DNA from: CAZTAO01 sp964611645
GTDB lineage: Bacteria > Armatimonadota > UBA5829
DNA length: 64,000 nucleotides
Reading direction: 5' to 3'
Assembly (NCBI GenBank): GCA_964611645.1
Contig: CAZTAO010000022.1
Location: forward strand, 1 to 64,000
Shown here: positions 33,037 to 41,694 of the stretch, piece by piece
Layout of the letters: each line of letters begins with the position of its first letter
How positions within the stretch are numbered: position 1 is the first letter of the stretch
Notes under the pieces: generated by a model
Seen by the model: only the letters and a program-made list of their open reading frames with translations
Told to the model about the DNA's origin: nothing
The model's database searches: none
Made by a program: the position numbers and the translations under genes

Positions 33037-34803
33037 ATGAAGAGATTCCTGATAATCGGTCTGCTATCAACTATCCTGGCGGTGTCGGCTTGCTCGGCGT
33101 TTGCGGCGGGGGGAGAGCCTTCGGACTGCGTCGGGTTGATCTGGGCGTTTGGCGAGTCTTCCAACTGGGCGACTTCGGGCGCGGTGGTGGGGGATGGCCG
33201 TTGGGTCATATCGACAATCGACGCCGTGGCGCAGAGTGTTGGGGCAAAGACAATCAACGCGCGCAACATAGTCTTTGTCAGCCCCTACACCGGCAAGAGC
33301 TACCCGTGCGACATCAAGTACACCAACGCCGAGATGAATATATGCCTGCTGAAGATGCAGACTCCGGGGTTGCCGTCGATCACCCTTGCAAAGAAGGAAG
33401 ACTTCGCCAGAGCGCAGTTCGGTACCCTCGGGCAGCTTATGAGCACGGACAAGGTCGGCTCCAACTGGCCCACGCAGGCGTACGCGGTGTTTGGCAAGAG
33501 CAGCAAAAGCGGGGCGCTGATGAGCGTCGGGCTGTGGAACGCCAAGCGCGCGTTCGTGCTGGAGCTTGGCAACTACCAGACCCTGATGCTGAGCGAGTTC
33601 GACCAGGAAGCTCCACTTCCCAGCGGCGCGATTGTCTTCCGCAACCGCAAGGCGGTGGGGATGTATGTGCAGAAGCTGACTCTGACCGGCGAGCACGTGA
33701 CCCTGGGCTACGGCCAGTGCGGCGCATCGTTCGAGATGGCGGAGCTTTTGCAGGGCAACGGCCCGACCCGGGAGTCGCTCTACTCGCCGCCGGTCTCCAC
33801 CATCGCCAAACCCGCCGACGCAGCGAAGCTCTTTGGGCTGCAGAACGAGGTGTATTCGGCGTTGGCGGTGGACGCGGGCGCGGATGCGGTGGACGCGGCG
33901 CAGGCGCTGGTGGATGCCGACCCCAAGGATGCTCAGGCGCACGTGCTGCTGGGTCTGACGCTTGCCGATAAGGACAAGTTGGAGGAGGCGCTCAAGCAGT
34001 ACGATCTGGCGATTGCGATACAGCCGGGCTTGCGGCTTGCCAGGGTGCGCAAGGCGGTGGCGCTGTTTGATCTGGACAAGAAGGACGATGCCCTCACCCA
34101 ACTCCTGGCCATCAACAAGGAGACCCCCAGGGACGTTGGCGCAATCAACGGCCTGATCACCATATACTCATCCGACCCCAAGACGCTTGACACCGCGCTG
34201 GCTTTTGCCAAGAAGGGCGCCGATGTGAACCCCAGCCCAGCGCAGTTCATGCGGCTGGTGGACCTGCAAAAGCAGAAGAAAGACTGGCGGGGGGCGGTAG
34301 ACACTCTGGGCAAGCTGCTGAAAGCCTTCCCGGACTTCTACGCGGCGTACGTGGAGATAGGAAGGGTGTGTGAACTCGCGGGGGACAATGCCAGCGCGGA
34401 GAACGCGTACCGCAAGCTGGTGCAGGTGGACAAGTCCAACCCGGACTCCTACCTGATCCTTGCTGAGTTTCTGGCTATCACCGACAGGAAGCCCGAGGCA
34501 AAGGTGGTTCTGGGCAAGCTCCGGGACCTGAAACCGGGCAAGGGCGCGCTGGATGCCGCGCAGGCGCTCGAAGACAAGATAGACGGCAAGACTCCTGCAC
34601 AAGAGCCGACTTCCGAGGCATCGCCTGCAACCACCCCTGAGGTGACAACCGAAGCCAAACCCGAGGCCCAGGAAGCAGACCAGTCCGCGCCTCCGGGTGG
34701 GTCGAACAGCCCTGATGCAGCGCCCGCCGCGCCTGCGCCGGAGGAGAAGCCGGAAGCCAAACCCGCGACACCGGCTCCACCGATCAGACCGGGCGGTGGG
34801 TGA
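33037..34803 (+). CDS. Secreted degenerate trypsin-fold protein with TPR and Pro/Ala-rich tail
   Basis: 588 aa. Residues 1-24 are a signal peptide; AVSAC (Cys19) could be a lipobox, or cleavage may follow AFAA. Residues 30-240 resemble a trypsin-like domain: SGAVVGDGRWVISTIDAV aligns with the His-box, where Asp replaces the catalytic His, and LPSGAIVFRNRKAVGMYV with the Gly-Asp-Ser-Gly-Gly box, where the motif is lost. It is therefore probably inactive. Residues 265-520 hold about seven TPR units. The tail from 525 is Pro/Ala/Glu-rich and disordered (APAAPAPEEKPEAKP). Confidence 0.8.
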   Translation: MKRFLIIGLLSTILAVSACSAFAAGGEPSDCVGLIWAFGESSNWATSGAVVGDGRWVISTIDAVAQSVGAKTINARNIVFVSPYTGKSYPCDIKYTNAEMNICLLKMQTPGLPSITLAKKEDFARAQFGTLGQLMSTDKVGSNWPTQAYAVFGKSSKSGALMSVGLWNAKRAFVLELGNYQTLMLSEFDQEAPLPSGAIVFRNRKAVGMYVQKLTLTGEHVTLGYGQCGASFEMAELLQGNGPTRESLYSPPVSTIAKPADAAKLFGLQNEVYSALAVDAGADAVDAAQALVDADPKDAQAHVLLGLTLADKDKLEEALKQYDLAIAIQPGLRLARVRKAVALFDLDKKDDALTQLLAINKETPRDVGAINGLITIYSSDPKTLDTALAFAKKGADVNPSPAQFMRLVDLQKQKKDWRGAVDTLGKLLKAFPDFYAAYVEIGRVCELAGDNASAENAYRKLVQVDKSNPDSYLILAEFLAITDRKPEAKVVLGKLRDLKPGKGALDAAQALEDKIDGKTPAQEPTSEASPATTPEVTTEAKPEAQEADQSAPPGGSNSPDAAPAAPAPEEKPEAKPATPAPPIRPGGG

Positions 34804-35092
34804 GGCGCCAGTGCAGGGGCCAAGTGCCCCTGAGGCAGGCAGTTTGCCCGCCGGTAGAACAGAGAGGACGAGGGGTCGCTGGACCGCTCTATGTTAGCAC
34901 AAGCCAAAGGTAGTATTCACTTGGTTGCTCGGTATCCAACAGATGCGACCGATACCGCGCGCCTTAATTTGCAAATAGGCACTTTAGTAAAATAAGGAGT
35001 GACACTTGGACCGCTTATTATACCTGACTATAACTGGGAGTCCCGCTACGACAGAACCTCACGATCAATACTCTCAGTTTGTATTGCCGGCG
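34804..35092. other. Gap without recognised gene
   Basis: 289 bp between the protease-TPR gene and mazF. A TTG with AAGGAGTG upstream could open a 32-codon frame near 35007-35103 but the product matches nothing I know and it overlaps the end of mazF. No palindromic element was recognised. Confidence 0.4.
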
Positions 35093-35446
35093 CTAACACC
35101 TTAGCCCGGTTGCGACCCTGATCGCATCATCGACTTGCCGCATTGTTTCGTCGCTTACACTGCCGCACACGCTCAGAACCCTTCGCTTATCCACGCTGCG
35201 CATCTGCATCAGGCTAACCTTCGAGGCAACGCTTAGGCCACCTTCCGGAGCCTTGATGAGCGCTTCGAATGGGTAGACTCTCTCTGTCTTCTTGCTCGTG
35301 ATCGAGGCAACAATGACCACCGGGCTGTGCTCGTTTACGACATCGGGAGACAGCACCAGGGCCGGGCGCTCACCCGCCTGTTCGCTGCCCTCGACCGGGT
35401 CAAGCCGCACCCTCACGACGTCTCCGCGCCTAAGCGGGGAAAGCAC
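35093..35446 (-). CDS. mazF: MazF/PemK-type toxin (endoribonuclease)
   Basis: 117 aa. The family start RRGDVVRVRLDPVEGSEQAGERPALVLS is intact, including the catalytic Arg of ERPALVL and Thr/Ser region SITSKK (about 49-54) for RNA cleavage. Members cut mRNA at short sequences and are held by a paired antitoxin. The gene overlaps the upstream antitoxin by 17 bp, in the usual antitoxin-toxin order. Confidence 0.9.
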   Translation of the reverse strand: MLSPLRRGDVVRVRLDPVEGSEQAGERPALVLSPDVVNEHSPVVIVASITSKKTERVYPFEALIKAPEGGLSVASKVSLMQMRSVDKRRVLSVCGSVSDETMRQVDDAIRVATGLRC

Positions 35447-35678
35447 GAGTCACCTCTTCTTCTAGGGGATGGAACTCACCCTCCATCTCGAGGTAGGTCT
35501 CAGCCATATCCTCGCAGCCCTCGATGATCAGCCGACGCAACTCCTGTTGTTCCTTCGCCAGCAGCCAGTTCTCCATAATCTCATTGACCCTTGTGCTCCG
35601 CTCGCCTGTTCCGACTTGCTGCTCAAATCGCTGCACAGTCTCAGGGGACAGCGAGTATGTTCGTTTCAGCGCACTCAT
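35430..35678 (-). CDS. mazE: Antitoxin, MazE-like ribbon-helix-helix
   Basis: 82 aa. N-terminal MSALKRTYSLSPETVQRFEQQ, followed by RSTRVNEIMENWL, fits a ribbon-helix-helix DNA-binding domain; the acidic C-terminus (EMEGEFHPLEEEVTRAF) would wrap the toxin. It is first in the operon and would repress it. A TGGTATAAT element lies 35 bp upstream. Confidence 0.82.
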   Translation of the reverse strand: MSALKRTYSLSPETVQRFEQQVGTGERSTRVNEIMENWLLAKEQQELRRLIIEGCEDMAETYLEMEGEFHPLEEEVTRAFPA

Positions 35679-35713
35679 TGTATTCCCTCACAGTGGTACC
35701 GAATGTCAATACT

Positions 35714-35722
35714 ATTATACCA
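35714..35722 (-). promoter_or_regulatory. Extended -10 element of the mazEF operon
   Basis: Minus strand TGGTATAAT at 35722-35714. A TTGACA-like TATTGACA lies a few bases downstream of it, not in a -35 position. RHH repressor sites would be expected here but no clear operator was seen. Confidence 0.55.
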
Positions 35723-35757
35723 CACGGTTCGGAGAGTGCCCGGGGGTTGGGTGTATC

Positions 35758-35822
35758 GGGACGCCCTCGTCCCGATACCGAATCTACAAGTAGCTGGCTT
35801 CGAGGACGAGGGCGTCCCGAAA
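35758..35822. repeat. CGGGACGCCCTCGTCCCG palindrome pair
   Basis: TCGGGACGCCCTCGTCCCGA (35758-35777) and TCGAGGACGAGGGCGTCCCGA ending at 35820 form an inverted repeat separated by about 25 bp; the left arm is also self-palindromic. It precedes the stop of the M56 gene and lies between convergent-side ends of two minus-strand operons. Confidence 0.65.
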
Positions 35823-35839
35823 GAACAAAAGGTTCCCTG

Positions 35840-38800
35840 TCAGTTGGTCCGCAGGGTCGGGCTGGAGGAGCCTTCGTCCACCTCGACGACGCTCATCACG
35901 ACGTAGGTTGCTTCTTGGCCGCCGGTATCCTTTGTCATCAGCACGGAGTATGGCAGCTTGATGTGCGGGCGTTTGCCGCCGATGACGACGGACATTCCCT
36001 GGTACACGGCGTGGCAGGTTACGGTCCCATCCCCGTTTACCCTCGGCGTTACATCCAGCAAAGGACCCTCGTCGGTATTCGCCTCGCCGGTGGCGCCTGG
36101 AATGGTGGATATGCCGCGGGAAACCTGGATTGACGCCTCCTGGTTGGACATAGTGGTTACGATCGGAGCGTTGACGAGCCGGAGTTTGCCTGCCTGGACG
36201 GCGGAATCGAGGGCCGCGCGGGCGGCTTGAGTCATCAGAACGCACCAGCCGCCGCCGATGGTGGGTATGGCGCGACCAGAGACCTTGGCTCCCTTCAAGC
36301 CCTTTGAGCTTCCGTGGGAGGTCTCCTTGTATACTTCCCACTTGATCGTGACGCTCTTGGGTTTCACGTCGGTGGAGGCGATGGCGCTGGTGAACTGTTC
36401 GATTGCCGCCTTGTCTCCGAACAGGGTAATTGTGTTCTTGGAGTCGTCCCACGCGATCGAGTTCACGCCTTCGGGCGGCCACATCCCTTTTCTCGTGTAC
36501 ACGTTGCGAAAAGCGCCGAGAGCGGGGTACTCGAACAGGTCGTCGCCTACTTGACGCACCGGTTTGGTGCAACGCCACTCGCCCTTCCCGCGCTTGGAGC
36601 CCAGCCCGGCGAACGGCTCCGAGCCAAACAGCGCCCCCACCAACTGACTGGCCTGGACTTGCTTGAGGGTGACAACCGTGCTGCTCTCTCCGGCGGGGCG
36701 GCTCGGCGGAACCGGCGGAGTCGCCGGTCCAACCTTTGACTCAATTCGTGGGGCGCTTGCGCTCATGCGCCGGGAACGCTCAGCAATCAGTGTTCCTTTT
36801 GATACCCTGTCTCCAGCCCTGACAGTCGGGCCGGAGCAGTAGACCCCTACGTTGATGCCTCCTCGGTAGTCAATCTCGACGAAGTAAGTGCCGTCGCTCT
36901 CCTTCTGGACGTTCTTGATCACCCCCTCCGCAGCGGCGTACACTGGTCCTTCCCCCGTTGAGGTAATTAGAGCAACTCGCCTTCCGTCATCTCCGATAAG
37001 TGTCGCGACCGCACGCGCGCCAGCAGCAACCTCAGCTATCACCTGGTTTCCGGGCGAGACACAGATCACGAGAACTTCTGTAGTTGACAGTACTAACACG
37101 GTCTCGCCGAGCGTGCAGGTACGGACTGTCCGTAGCGACTGGCTCCTTTCTTCTCTTCCCTTGGTTGAGTGTTCGATAGCCATCCGGAGTCTCACGGCGT
37201 TGGGGTCTTCCGGCGTTGTCTCAAGGCGCATAGTCATGGCAAATGTTTCTTTCCCTGCATGGCTCTCAAACTCGCGGGTGCTGCCGTCAGTGAACACCTG
37301 GCTTCCTGAGCCGATCAAGGTGAGTTTGTTGCGAGGCAATCTTGTTTTGAGCTTCTGCAGAAACTCCGGGCCGAGATCTGGCCATGGAGGGGTCAGGCTG
37401 AGATCTTCGAGCGAAATACCCGGAGGATCCACAGCGACGGCGATATAGCGCACCGTGAATTGTTTTTTGCCCTCCGCCGCAGTGTACGGCGGCCAAGCAT
37501 TGTTCCCCTCATATCCCGCTGGCACGCCACTATATCCACCGCGCCCATACCCCGCCGCTCCCCCGTAGGTCCCCGATGGCCGCGCCACGGGTGCGGGCGC
37601 ATTGCCCGAGTCTGCCGATGCAACCTGTTTCCACTCCGGGGGAGTGACAACGCCCAAACCCGGAATATCCAGAGGCGGCTGAGCCATAGCCATGTCGCCG
37701 GATGGAAACGGTAGGGTTATTGGGAAGTTTGGCAGTGTAAGTTGCGGCATCAGCGACTTCGGATTGGTCGTTGTGCTGTGCGTTTTGGCGAAGGCGGCGA
37801 GTGCGGATGATTCTATTGCTTTGGCGGCGGCTTGGCCGATGCCCGCGATGGTTGGCAGACCCACTGCAGCCACAAGCAGAATCGCCGCTACCCATCTGGC
37901 GGTCATTTTGGGGACTGCGTTGTGCAGGATCATCTTGAGCCTCTTCTTTTCGATGTCGAAGGGCTCGGCCATTGCTATGGCGGATGTTTCCCAGTGGGTC
38001 TGGCTTGCGAGCCTTAGGGCGGAGAGGTAGCCGGATGCGTACTGCTCGCGGGCGATTGGGGATCTGGACAGCACCATCTCATCGCACGCCAGTTCCCTCT
38101 CCCGCCGGATCTCGCGCCCCGCAAGCCACACCGCCGGGTGAAAAAAGAAAACCGCCCGGGCTATCTGCTGCAGCCACGCCACCGCCGCATCTCGACGCCT
38201 GATGTGGGCAAGCTCGTGGGACAGTATCGCGAACAGGTCCGACCCGCTGCAGGTCTCCTCGATTCCCGACGGCAGCAGGATCACCGGATGCGCGAAGCCC
38301 GCCAAGACCGGCGTGGAAGCGCTGTCGGTGAAGCGAATCTGGGGCAGTTTCCTTACCCCCAACGGCCCCGCCGCGCTCTCCAGCATCTCCATCCATTCGG
38401 CCCCCGCCGGCCTTGAACACCGCACCAGCCAACCCAGCCGCCTGTGTCCACCAATCAGAAGCAAAGTCATTACAGCGACACCAGCAAGCCATGAGGCGGC
38501 CCCAACCAGACGCCAATCAATTGGACTGGGCGCGGGCGATGTCGCGGCAGGCCCAGGATTGTTGAAAACCTCAACCACCGGTTCGGTCCCGATCAAGCCG
38601 GACCTGGCCATCGGAGATTCGGGCCGGGCGGCTTCGGGGATTGAATATGTATCCACAACCGGCGCAGACGCAGTCACCACCGGCGCGGGAGCGCTCGACT
38701 GCCAGAACGCCCATCCCGCCGGAATCTGAGCCACCGGAGGGACGAACATCTTCACCAAAACAACCACCCAAAGCGCGTGCCGCCAGGATGCGGGGGCTTT

Positions 38801-38890
38801 GCGGGCGAGCCTGGCCACAACCCACACCGCCGCCGCAAGAACAGCAGTCTGCCAACACATCATCCACAGCATAACAAGCATGGTGTCCAT
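35840..38890 (-). CDS. M56 (BlaR1-like) metallopeptidase fused to secretin-like and M23-like domains
   Basis: 1016 aa. Residues 1-350 are a BlaR1/MecR1-type peptidase: helices at 5-27, 38-60 and 126-148, zinc site SHELAHI (His225, Glu226, His229), third ligand near Glu266 in RERELACDEMVL, and a last helix at 331-352. A Pro/Gly-rich linker (380-470) follows. Residues 475-640 resemble a degenerate secretin domain; 645-705 an M23/lipoyl-like beta-fold (GPVYAAAEGVIKN ... YRGGINVGVYCSG ... VRAGDRVSKG); 735-848 a secretin N1 domain (TVVTLKQVQASQLVGALFG ... SKNTITLFGDKAAIEQFT); 850-1005 secretin homology (VNAPIVTTMSNQEASIQVSRG). The M23-like part lacks clear zinc ligands. BlaI is encoded 1 bp upstream. 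The domain order is one I do not know from described systems. Confidence 0.82.
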   Translation of the reverse strand: MDTMLVMLWMMCWQTAVLAAAVWVVARLARKAPASWRHALWVVVLVKMFVPPVAQIPAGWAFWQSSAPAPVVTASAPVVDTYSIPEAARPESPMARSGLIGTEPVVEVFNNPGPAATSPAPSPIDWRLVGAASWLAGVAVMTLLLIGGHRRLGWLVRCSRPAGAEWMEMLESAAGPLGVRKLPQIRFTDSASTPVLAGFAHPVILLPSGIEETCSGSDLFAILSHELAHIRRRDAAVAWLQQIARAVFFFHPAVWLAGREIRRERELACDEMVLSRSPIAREQYASGYLSALRLASQTHWETSAIAMAEPFDIEKKRLKMILHNAVPKMTARWVAAILLVAAVGLPTIAGIGQAAAKAIESSALAAFAKTHSTTTNPKSLMPQLTLPNFPITLPFPSGDMAMAQPPLDIPGLGVVTPPEWKQVASADSGNAPAPVARPSGTYGGAAGYGRGGYSGVPAGYEGNNAWPPYTAAEGKKQFTVRYIAVAVDPPGISLEDLSLTPPWPDLGPEFLQKLKTRLPRNKLTLIGSGSQVFTDGSTREFESHAGKETFAMTMRLETTPEDPNAVRLRMAIEHSTKGREERSQSLRTVRTCTLGETVLVLSTTEVLVICVSPGNQVIAEVAAGARAVATLIGDDGRRVALITSTGEGPVYAAAEGVIKNVQKESDGTYFVEIDYRGGINVGVYCSGPTVRAGDRVSKGTLIAERSRRMSASAPRIESKVGPATPPVPPSRPAGESSTVVTLKQVQASQLVGALFGSEPFAGLGSKRGKGEWRCTKPVRQVGDDLFEYPALGAFRNVYTRKGMWPPEGVNSIAWDDSKNTITLFGDKAAIEQFTSAIASTDVKPKSVTIKWEVYKETSHGSSKGLKGAKVSGRAIPTIGGGWCVLMTQAARAALDSAVQAGKLRLVNAPIVTTMSNQEASIQVSRGISTIPGATGEANTDEGPLLDVTPRVNGDGTVTCHAVYQGMSVVIGGKRPHIKLPYSVLMTKDTGGQEATYVVMSVVEVDEGSSSPTLRTN

Positions 38891-38891
38891 A

Positions 38892-39278
38892 CTACCTGCC
38901 CTCCCTGTCAGACTCCGATCTCACTATCTCATCCAGCGCCTTGATCTGCTCCGGGGTCAACTGCCGGTTCTCGACTATGTATGATGCCAACGCCCCGACA
39001 TTGCCCTCAAAGACTTTGTCCACAAGATCGCTGAGCTTGCCGCGGGTCACCGACTCCCTCTCCACCAAGGGCCAAAACTCATAGGCGAAGTTCTTCTCCC
39101 GCGCCTCAACGTACCCCTTTTCCACCATTCGGGTCATCACAGTGTTGATGGTTGTGCGGGCAAGCGGCCTTTTGGAGGCAAGGGCAGCCTGGATGTCCTT
39201 AACAGTCCCACACCCCTCCCGCCAAAGGATGCTGAGTATCTCGAACTCCACAGGCGACGGGTCAACCTTCTTCACCAC
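38892..39278 (-). CDS. blaI: BlaI/MecI-family transcriptional repressor
   Basis: 128 aa. Winged-helix domain at 8-80 (PVEFEILSILWREGCGTVKDIQ ... LARTTINTVMTRMVEKGYVE) and a C-terminal dimerisation helix. In known systems the M56 partner, once activated by ligand, causes cleavage or release of BlaI. The stop is 1 bp from the start of the M56 gene. Start GTG at 39278 with GGGAGGG a few bases upstream. A weak dyad, GTC...GAC around 39311-39335, may be the operator; it is not a strong match to the TACA-TGTA consensus. Confidence 0.9.
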   Translation of the reverse strand: MVKKVDPSPVEFEILSILWREGCGTVKDIQAALASKRPLARTTINTVMTRMVEKGYVEAREKNFAYEFWPLVERESVTRGKLSDLVDKVFEGNVGALASYIVENRQLTPEQIKALDEIVRSESDREGR

Positions 39279-39417
39279 AATTACCCTCCCAAGCAGTCGT
39301 TTACCGCATACGTCGATGTTTATGCATGTAGACTACTCCATTGAGGGGCGGTTGTCAAGAGGTTTTTTGAAGATTCTTGTGGGAGTTTTCGGGTGACGTC
39401 ATAGGGGGAATTGGATG

Positions 39418-39487
39418 GGAGGGCGAGGTTCCCACCGAGCCGATTTCTCTGCTCAGGGCTGCGGCTCAGGGGGACCTTCGCCCTCCC
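39418..39487. repeat. GGGAGGGCGA inverted repeat element
   Basis: GGGAGGGCGA (39418-39427) and TCGCCCTCCC (39478-39487) are perfect inverted repeats bounding a 70-bp unit with inner GGTTCCC and GGGGACC arms and a GCTCAGGGCTGCGGCTC core. It lies between the BlaI operon and the truncated gene at 39499. Confidence 0.65.
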
Positions 39488-39498
39488 GGGTTGTGGCT

Positions 39499-40182
39499 CT
39501 AGGGCATTACTCTCTTGCCGATCACCGGTGACGGATCACCGGGAACTGTGTTTACGCCCCAGACGTTGCCCCACTTGTAATAGTCGTTCTTCTGAAGCCC
39601 GCCTTCAATTACCACATACGCGCCGCCACTTGGCGCACGGAGCATCCATATAACCGCATCATCGAGCATCCGTTTGTCCATCCTGGGAAATCCGCTCGCG
39701 GCGTCTGTCGCCACTATCTCACGAACGGTAGCCGCCAGGCTGCGATCGAACTTCTTTACTTCCGTCCGTTCAGCAGTGATACCATACGATCCGCCCTTGG
39801 AGATGATAGAAGACACCAGTTCGTACGTGCGAATGAACGCCTTCTCCAATGCCTTGTTCTGCTCGGGAGTCAGGCTGCGGCGGAACTTCTGGCCTGTAGT
39901 CTCGCCCTCGGAGATTGCCACAGTTCCCACTCCCCCGATCCCGACCATTCTTCTGGCTGAGGTTCCAGGAGTAATCTCAAGAGCGGCTCTGGTCGGCCAA
40001 CGGCCGGAATGCTCAGCGTAGGCAACAATAACCACCTGAGAGGCCAAGCGTTGGGTAACTACCTGACCGGTCGACATCCACGCATTCGTGCTTGCAGGCA
40101 GCCTGATTCTCGCGACACCTCGTGAGTCTGTGAAAGCATCTATACTCACCTTGCCATTAGGACAACGGAATCGGGCCGTCAC
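39499..40182 (-). pseudogene. Probable C-terminal fragment of a larger secreted protein
   Basis: 227 aa from GTG 40182, but the frame reads on upstream as DAKVTARFRCPNGK, and no signal peptide or plausible RBS is seen. The first 50 residues (KVSIDAFTDSRGVARIRLPA) look like the end of an Ig-like or Big-type beta domain; the rest (LTPEQNKALEKAFIRTYELV ... GGAYVVIEGGLQKNDYYKWG) is not recognised. I read it as a gene that lost its 5' part at a junction near 40180-40205, where another truncated gene begins on the opposite strand. It could instead be an intact small gene. Confidence 0.45.
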
Positions 40183-40203
40183 TTTGGCATCGAGTCTGCA
40201 AAG

Positions 40204-40517
40204 CCGACAAGAAGTACATGCCGCTGGCGGCGGAGGTGGTGAGGGTGGATTGTTCCGGGGTATCGGGCAGTTGGCAGCCCTGCGAGAACATCATCGGCTT
40301 CGATGTATTCAAGGCGGACGGCAAGACCCCCGCGGATAGCTGCGTCTTCGCTGCGTTTCCTTGCCCGGATGAGCCGGGATCTATCTGCGTAGCGCTCGGC
40401 GCGCCTCTCGCCGGCGGGGAGATACTCACCTACGCCAAAGGCATAAACACCTTCTGCAACGCAGTAGACGAAGCAGACAACGCCCTGTGCGCATTTGAGA
40501 TTGCCATCGAGCAGTGA
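40204..40517 (+). pseudogene. C-terminal fragment of an SGNH carbohydrate esterase-like protein
   Basis: About 104 codons beginning DKKYMPLAAEVVRVDCSG (ATG at 40218) and ending TYAKGINTFCNAVDEADNAL-CAFE, then stop. The end resembles the closing strands of sialate O-acetylesterase-like enzymes (compare YGWANFPNGNLYNKADLPAS in the 12273-13277 relic). No signal peptide, catalytic residue or RBS is present. It meets the minus-strand fragment head to head, so a deletion or inversion probably removed the 5' ends of both genes. Confidence 0.45.
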
Positions 40518-40553
40518 ATGACTTACGCAGCGTTGAACGGGCTGCAGGAGAGG

Positions 40554-40562
40554 TGCTATACT
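40554..40562 (+). promoter_or_regulatory. Extended -10 element upstream of the C45 hydrolase
   Basis: TGCTATACT, with TATACT at 40557-40562, stands 65 bp before the preferred start of the C45 gene and would serve the whole C45-fumarase-NagA-like operon. Confidence 0.45.
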
Positions 40563-40627
40563 AATGCAGCGTGGGACCCACGTTGCAAGCTGTTTCAAGT
40601 GGGTCATCGGAAGGACGGGCCGTTCTT

Positions 40628-41680
40628 GTGGCTGATCTATACATTATCGAACTAACCGGCGACAGCCGAGCGCGCGGCATTCAACACGGGAGCCAGCTTC
40701 GCGAACCTATTCAGAAAGCGGTGGACTTCTACCGCGCCTTCTTTGCGGAGCATGTCGGGCTGGATGCAGCGGATATGCGGCGGAAGGCAAGCAGGTTCAT
40801 GGAACCAACGGCCCGGGCATTCCCGGAACTCATGGCCGAGTATGAGGGAATCGCCGAGGGCTCCGGGCAGACCCTTGAGGACATACTGGCTTTGTCAGCG
40901 CGATACGAGATAACCTACGAATCTATAGCCCTGGGCGAGTGTTCCAATATATTCGTTGGCCCACAAAGGTCGAGTGACGGCCACGTGCTCCTGGCCCAAA
41001 GTTGGGACTGGCGCCCCGAAGTAATGGATTTCCGCGCTGTCTTCACTGCCCGCTGCGATGATCTCCCAGACCACATTATGGTCACGGAATGCGGCCAGCC
41101 GGGGAAGTACGGAGTGAACGAGCACGGCGTGGGGGTAGTCTCCGCCGGTCTTAGCTGCCAAAGCAATGCCTCCGTTGGCGATCAAATGTTCGTCACTCTG
41201 GGGCGGATGGTCCTGGCGCAGAAGAATGCCGTAGACGCTCGGGAGGCGATCAGGCAGAACCCACCGCAAGTCACCTGCAACATGCTTGCCGCCGATGCGG
41301 GTGGCCAAGGCGTCTACTATGAGGCCACACCCTCGGGACTGGTTAGCCGAGACCTGGGTCCAAACGACATCTACTGGCACACAAACCACTGCCGGATAGC
41401 GGATGAACCATCAAGCTTCGCGAACAGCGTGATCCGCGGCAGGCGATGGGACAAGTTACTGGCGGGCGCGGATAACGTGGGGCACGAGTCGCTTCAGGGC
41501 TGGCTGGCCAACAGATCTGACGGCGACAACAGCATCTGTATGCTTCCGGTTCCGGCCAAATCCCAAGCTGCAAGCTGGCTTCAAACGCTTTGTTCTATCG
41601 TGATGGACCTGAACGCGAAAACGCTGTGGGTGAGCAACGGCCCCTCGTGCCGGAACCCATACCAGCAATTCCACCTGTAA
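40628..41680 (+). CDS. C45-family Ntn hydrolase (acyl-CoA:6-APA acyltransferase-like)
   Basis: 350 aa from GTG 40628; the GTG at 40571 adds 19 residues without family support, and neither start has an ideal RBS (GGAAGG is 13 bp upstream of the chosen one). The nucleophile is Cys105 in ALGECSNIFVGPQRS, followed by the family's DGHVLLAQSWDW and GKYGVNEHGVGVVSAGL. The precursor would self-cleave before this Cys. Known relatives move or remove acyl groups on amide substrates. It heads an operon with fumarase and a NagA-like protein; the substrate is unknown. Confidence 0.85.
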   Translation: MADLYIIELTGDSRARGIQHGSQLREPIQKAVDFYRAFFAEHVGLDAADMRRKASRFMEPTARAFPELMAEYEGIAEGSGQTLEDILALSARYEITYESIALGECSNIFVGPQRSSDGHVLLAQSWDWRPEVMDFRAVFTARCDDLPDHIMVTECGQPGKYGVNEHGVGVVSAGLSCQSNASVGDQMFVTLGRMVLAQKNAVDAREAIRQNPPQVTCNMLAADAGGQGVYYEATPSGLVSRDLGPNDIYWHTNHCRIADEPSSFANSVIRGRRWDKLLAGADNVGHESLQGWLANRSDGDNSICMLPVPAKSQAASWLQTLCSIVMDLNAKTLWVSNGPSCRNPYQQFHL

Positions 41681-41694
41681 GAAAGAGCTTGAAT

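Noticed and set aside
35007..35103. 32-codon TTG frame with a good RBS before mazF
   Set aside because: No similarity, poor codon pattern, and it overlaps the end of mazF on the other strand.
39311..39335. BlaI operator upstream of blaI
   Set aside because: Only 5 of 8 dyad positions pair and the TACA-TGTA core is missing, so it is not listed as a feature.
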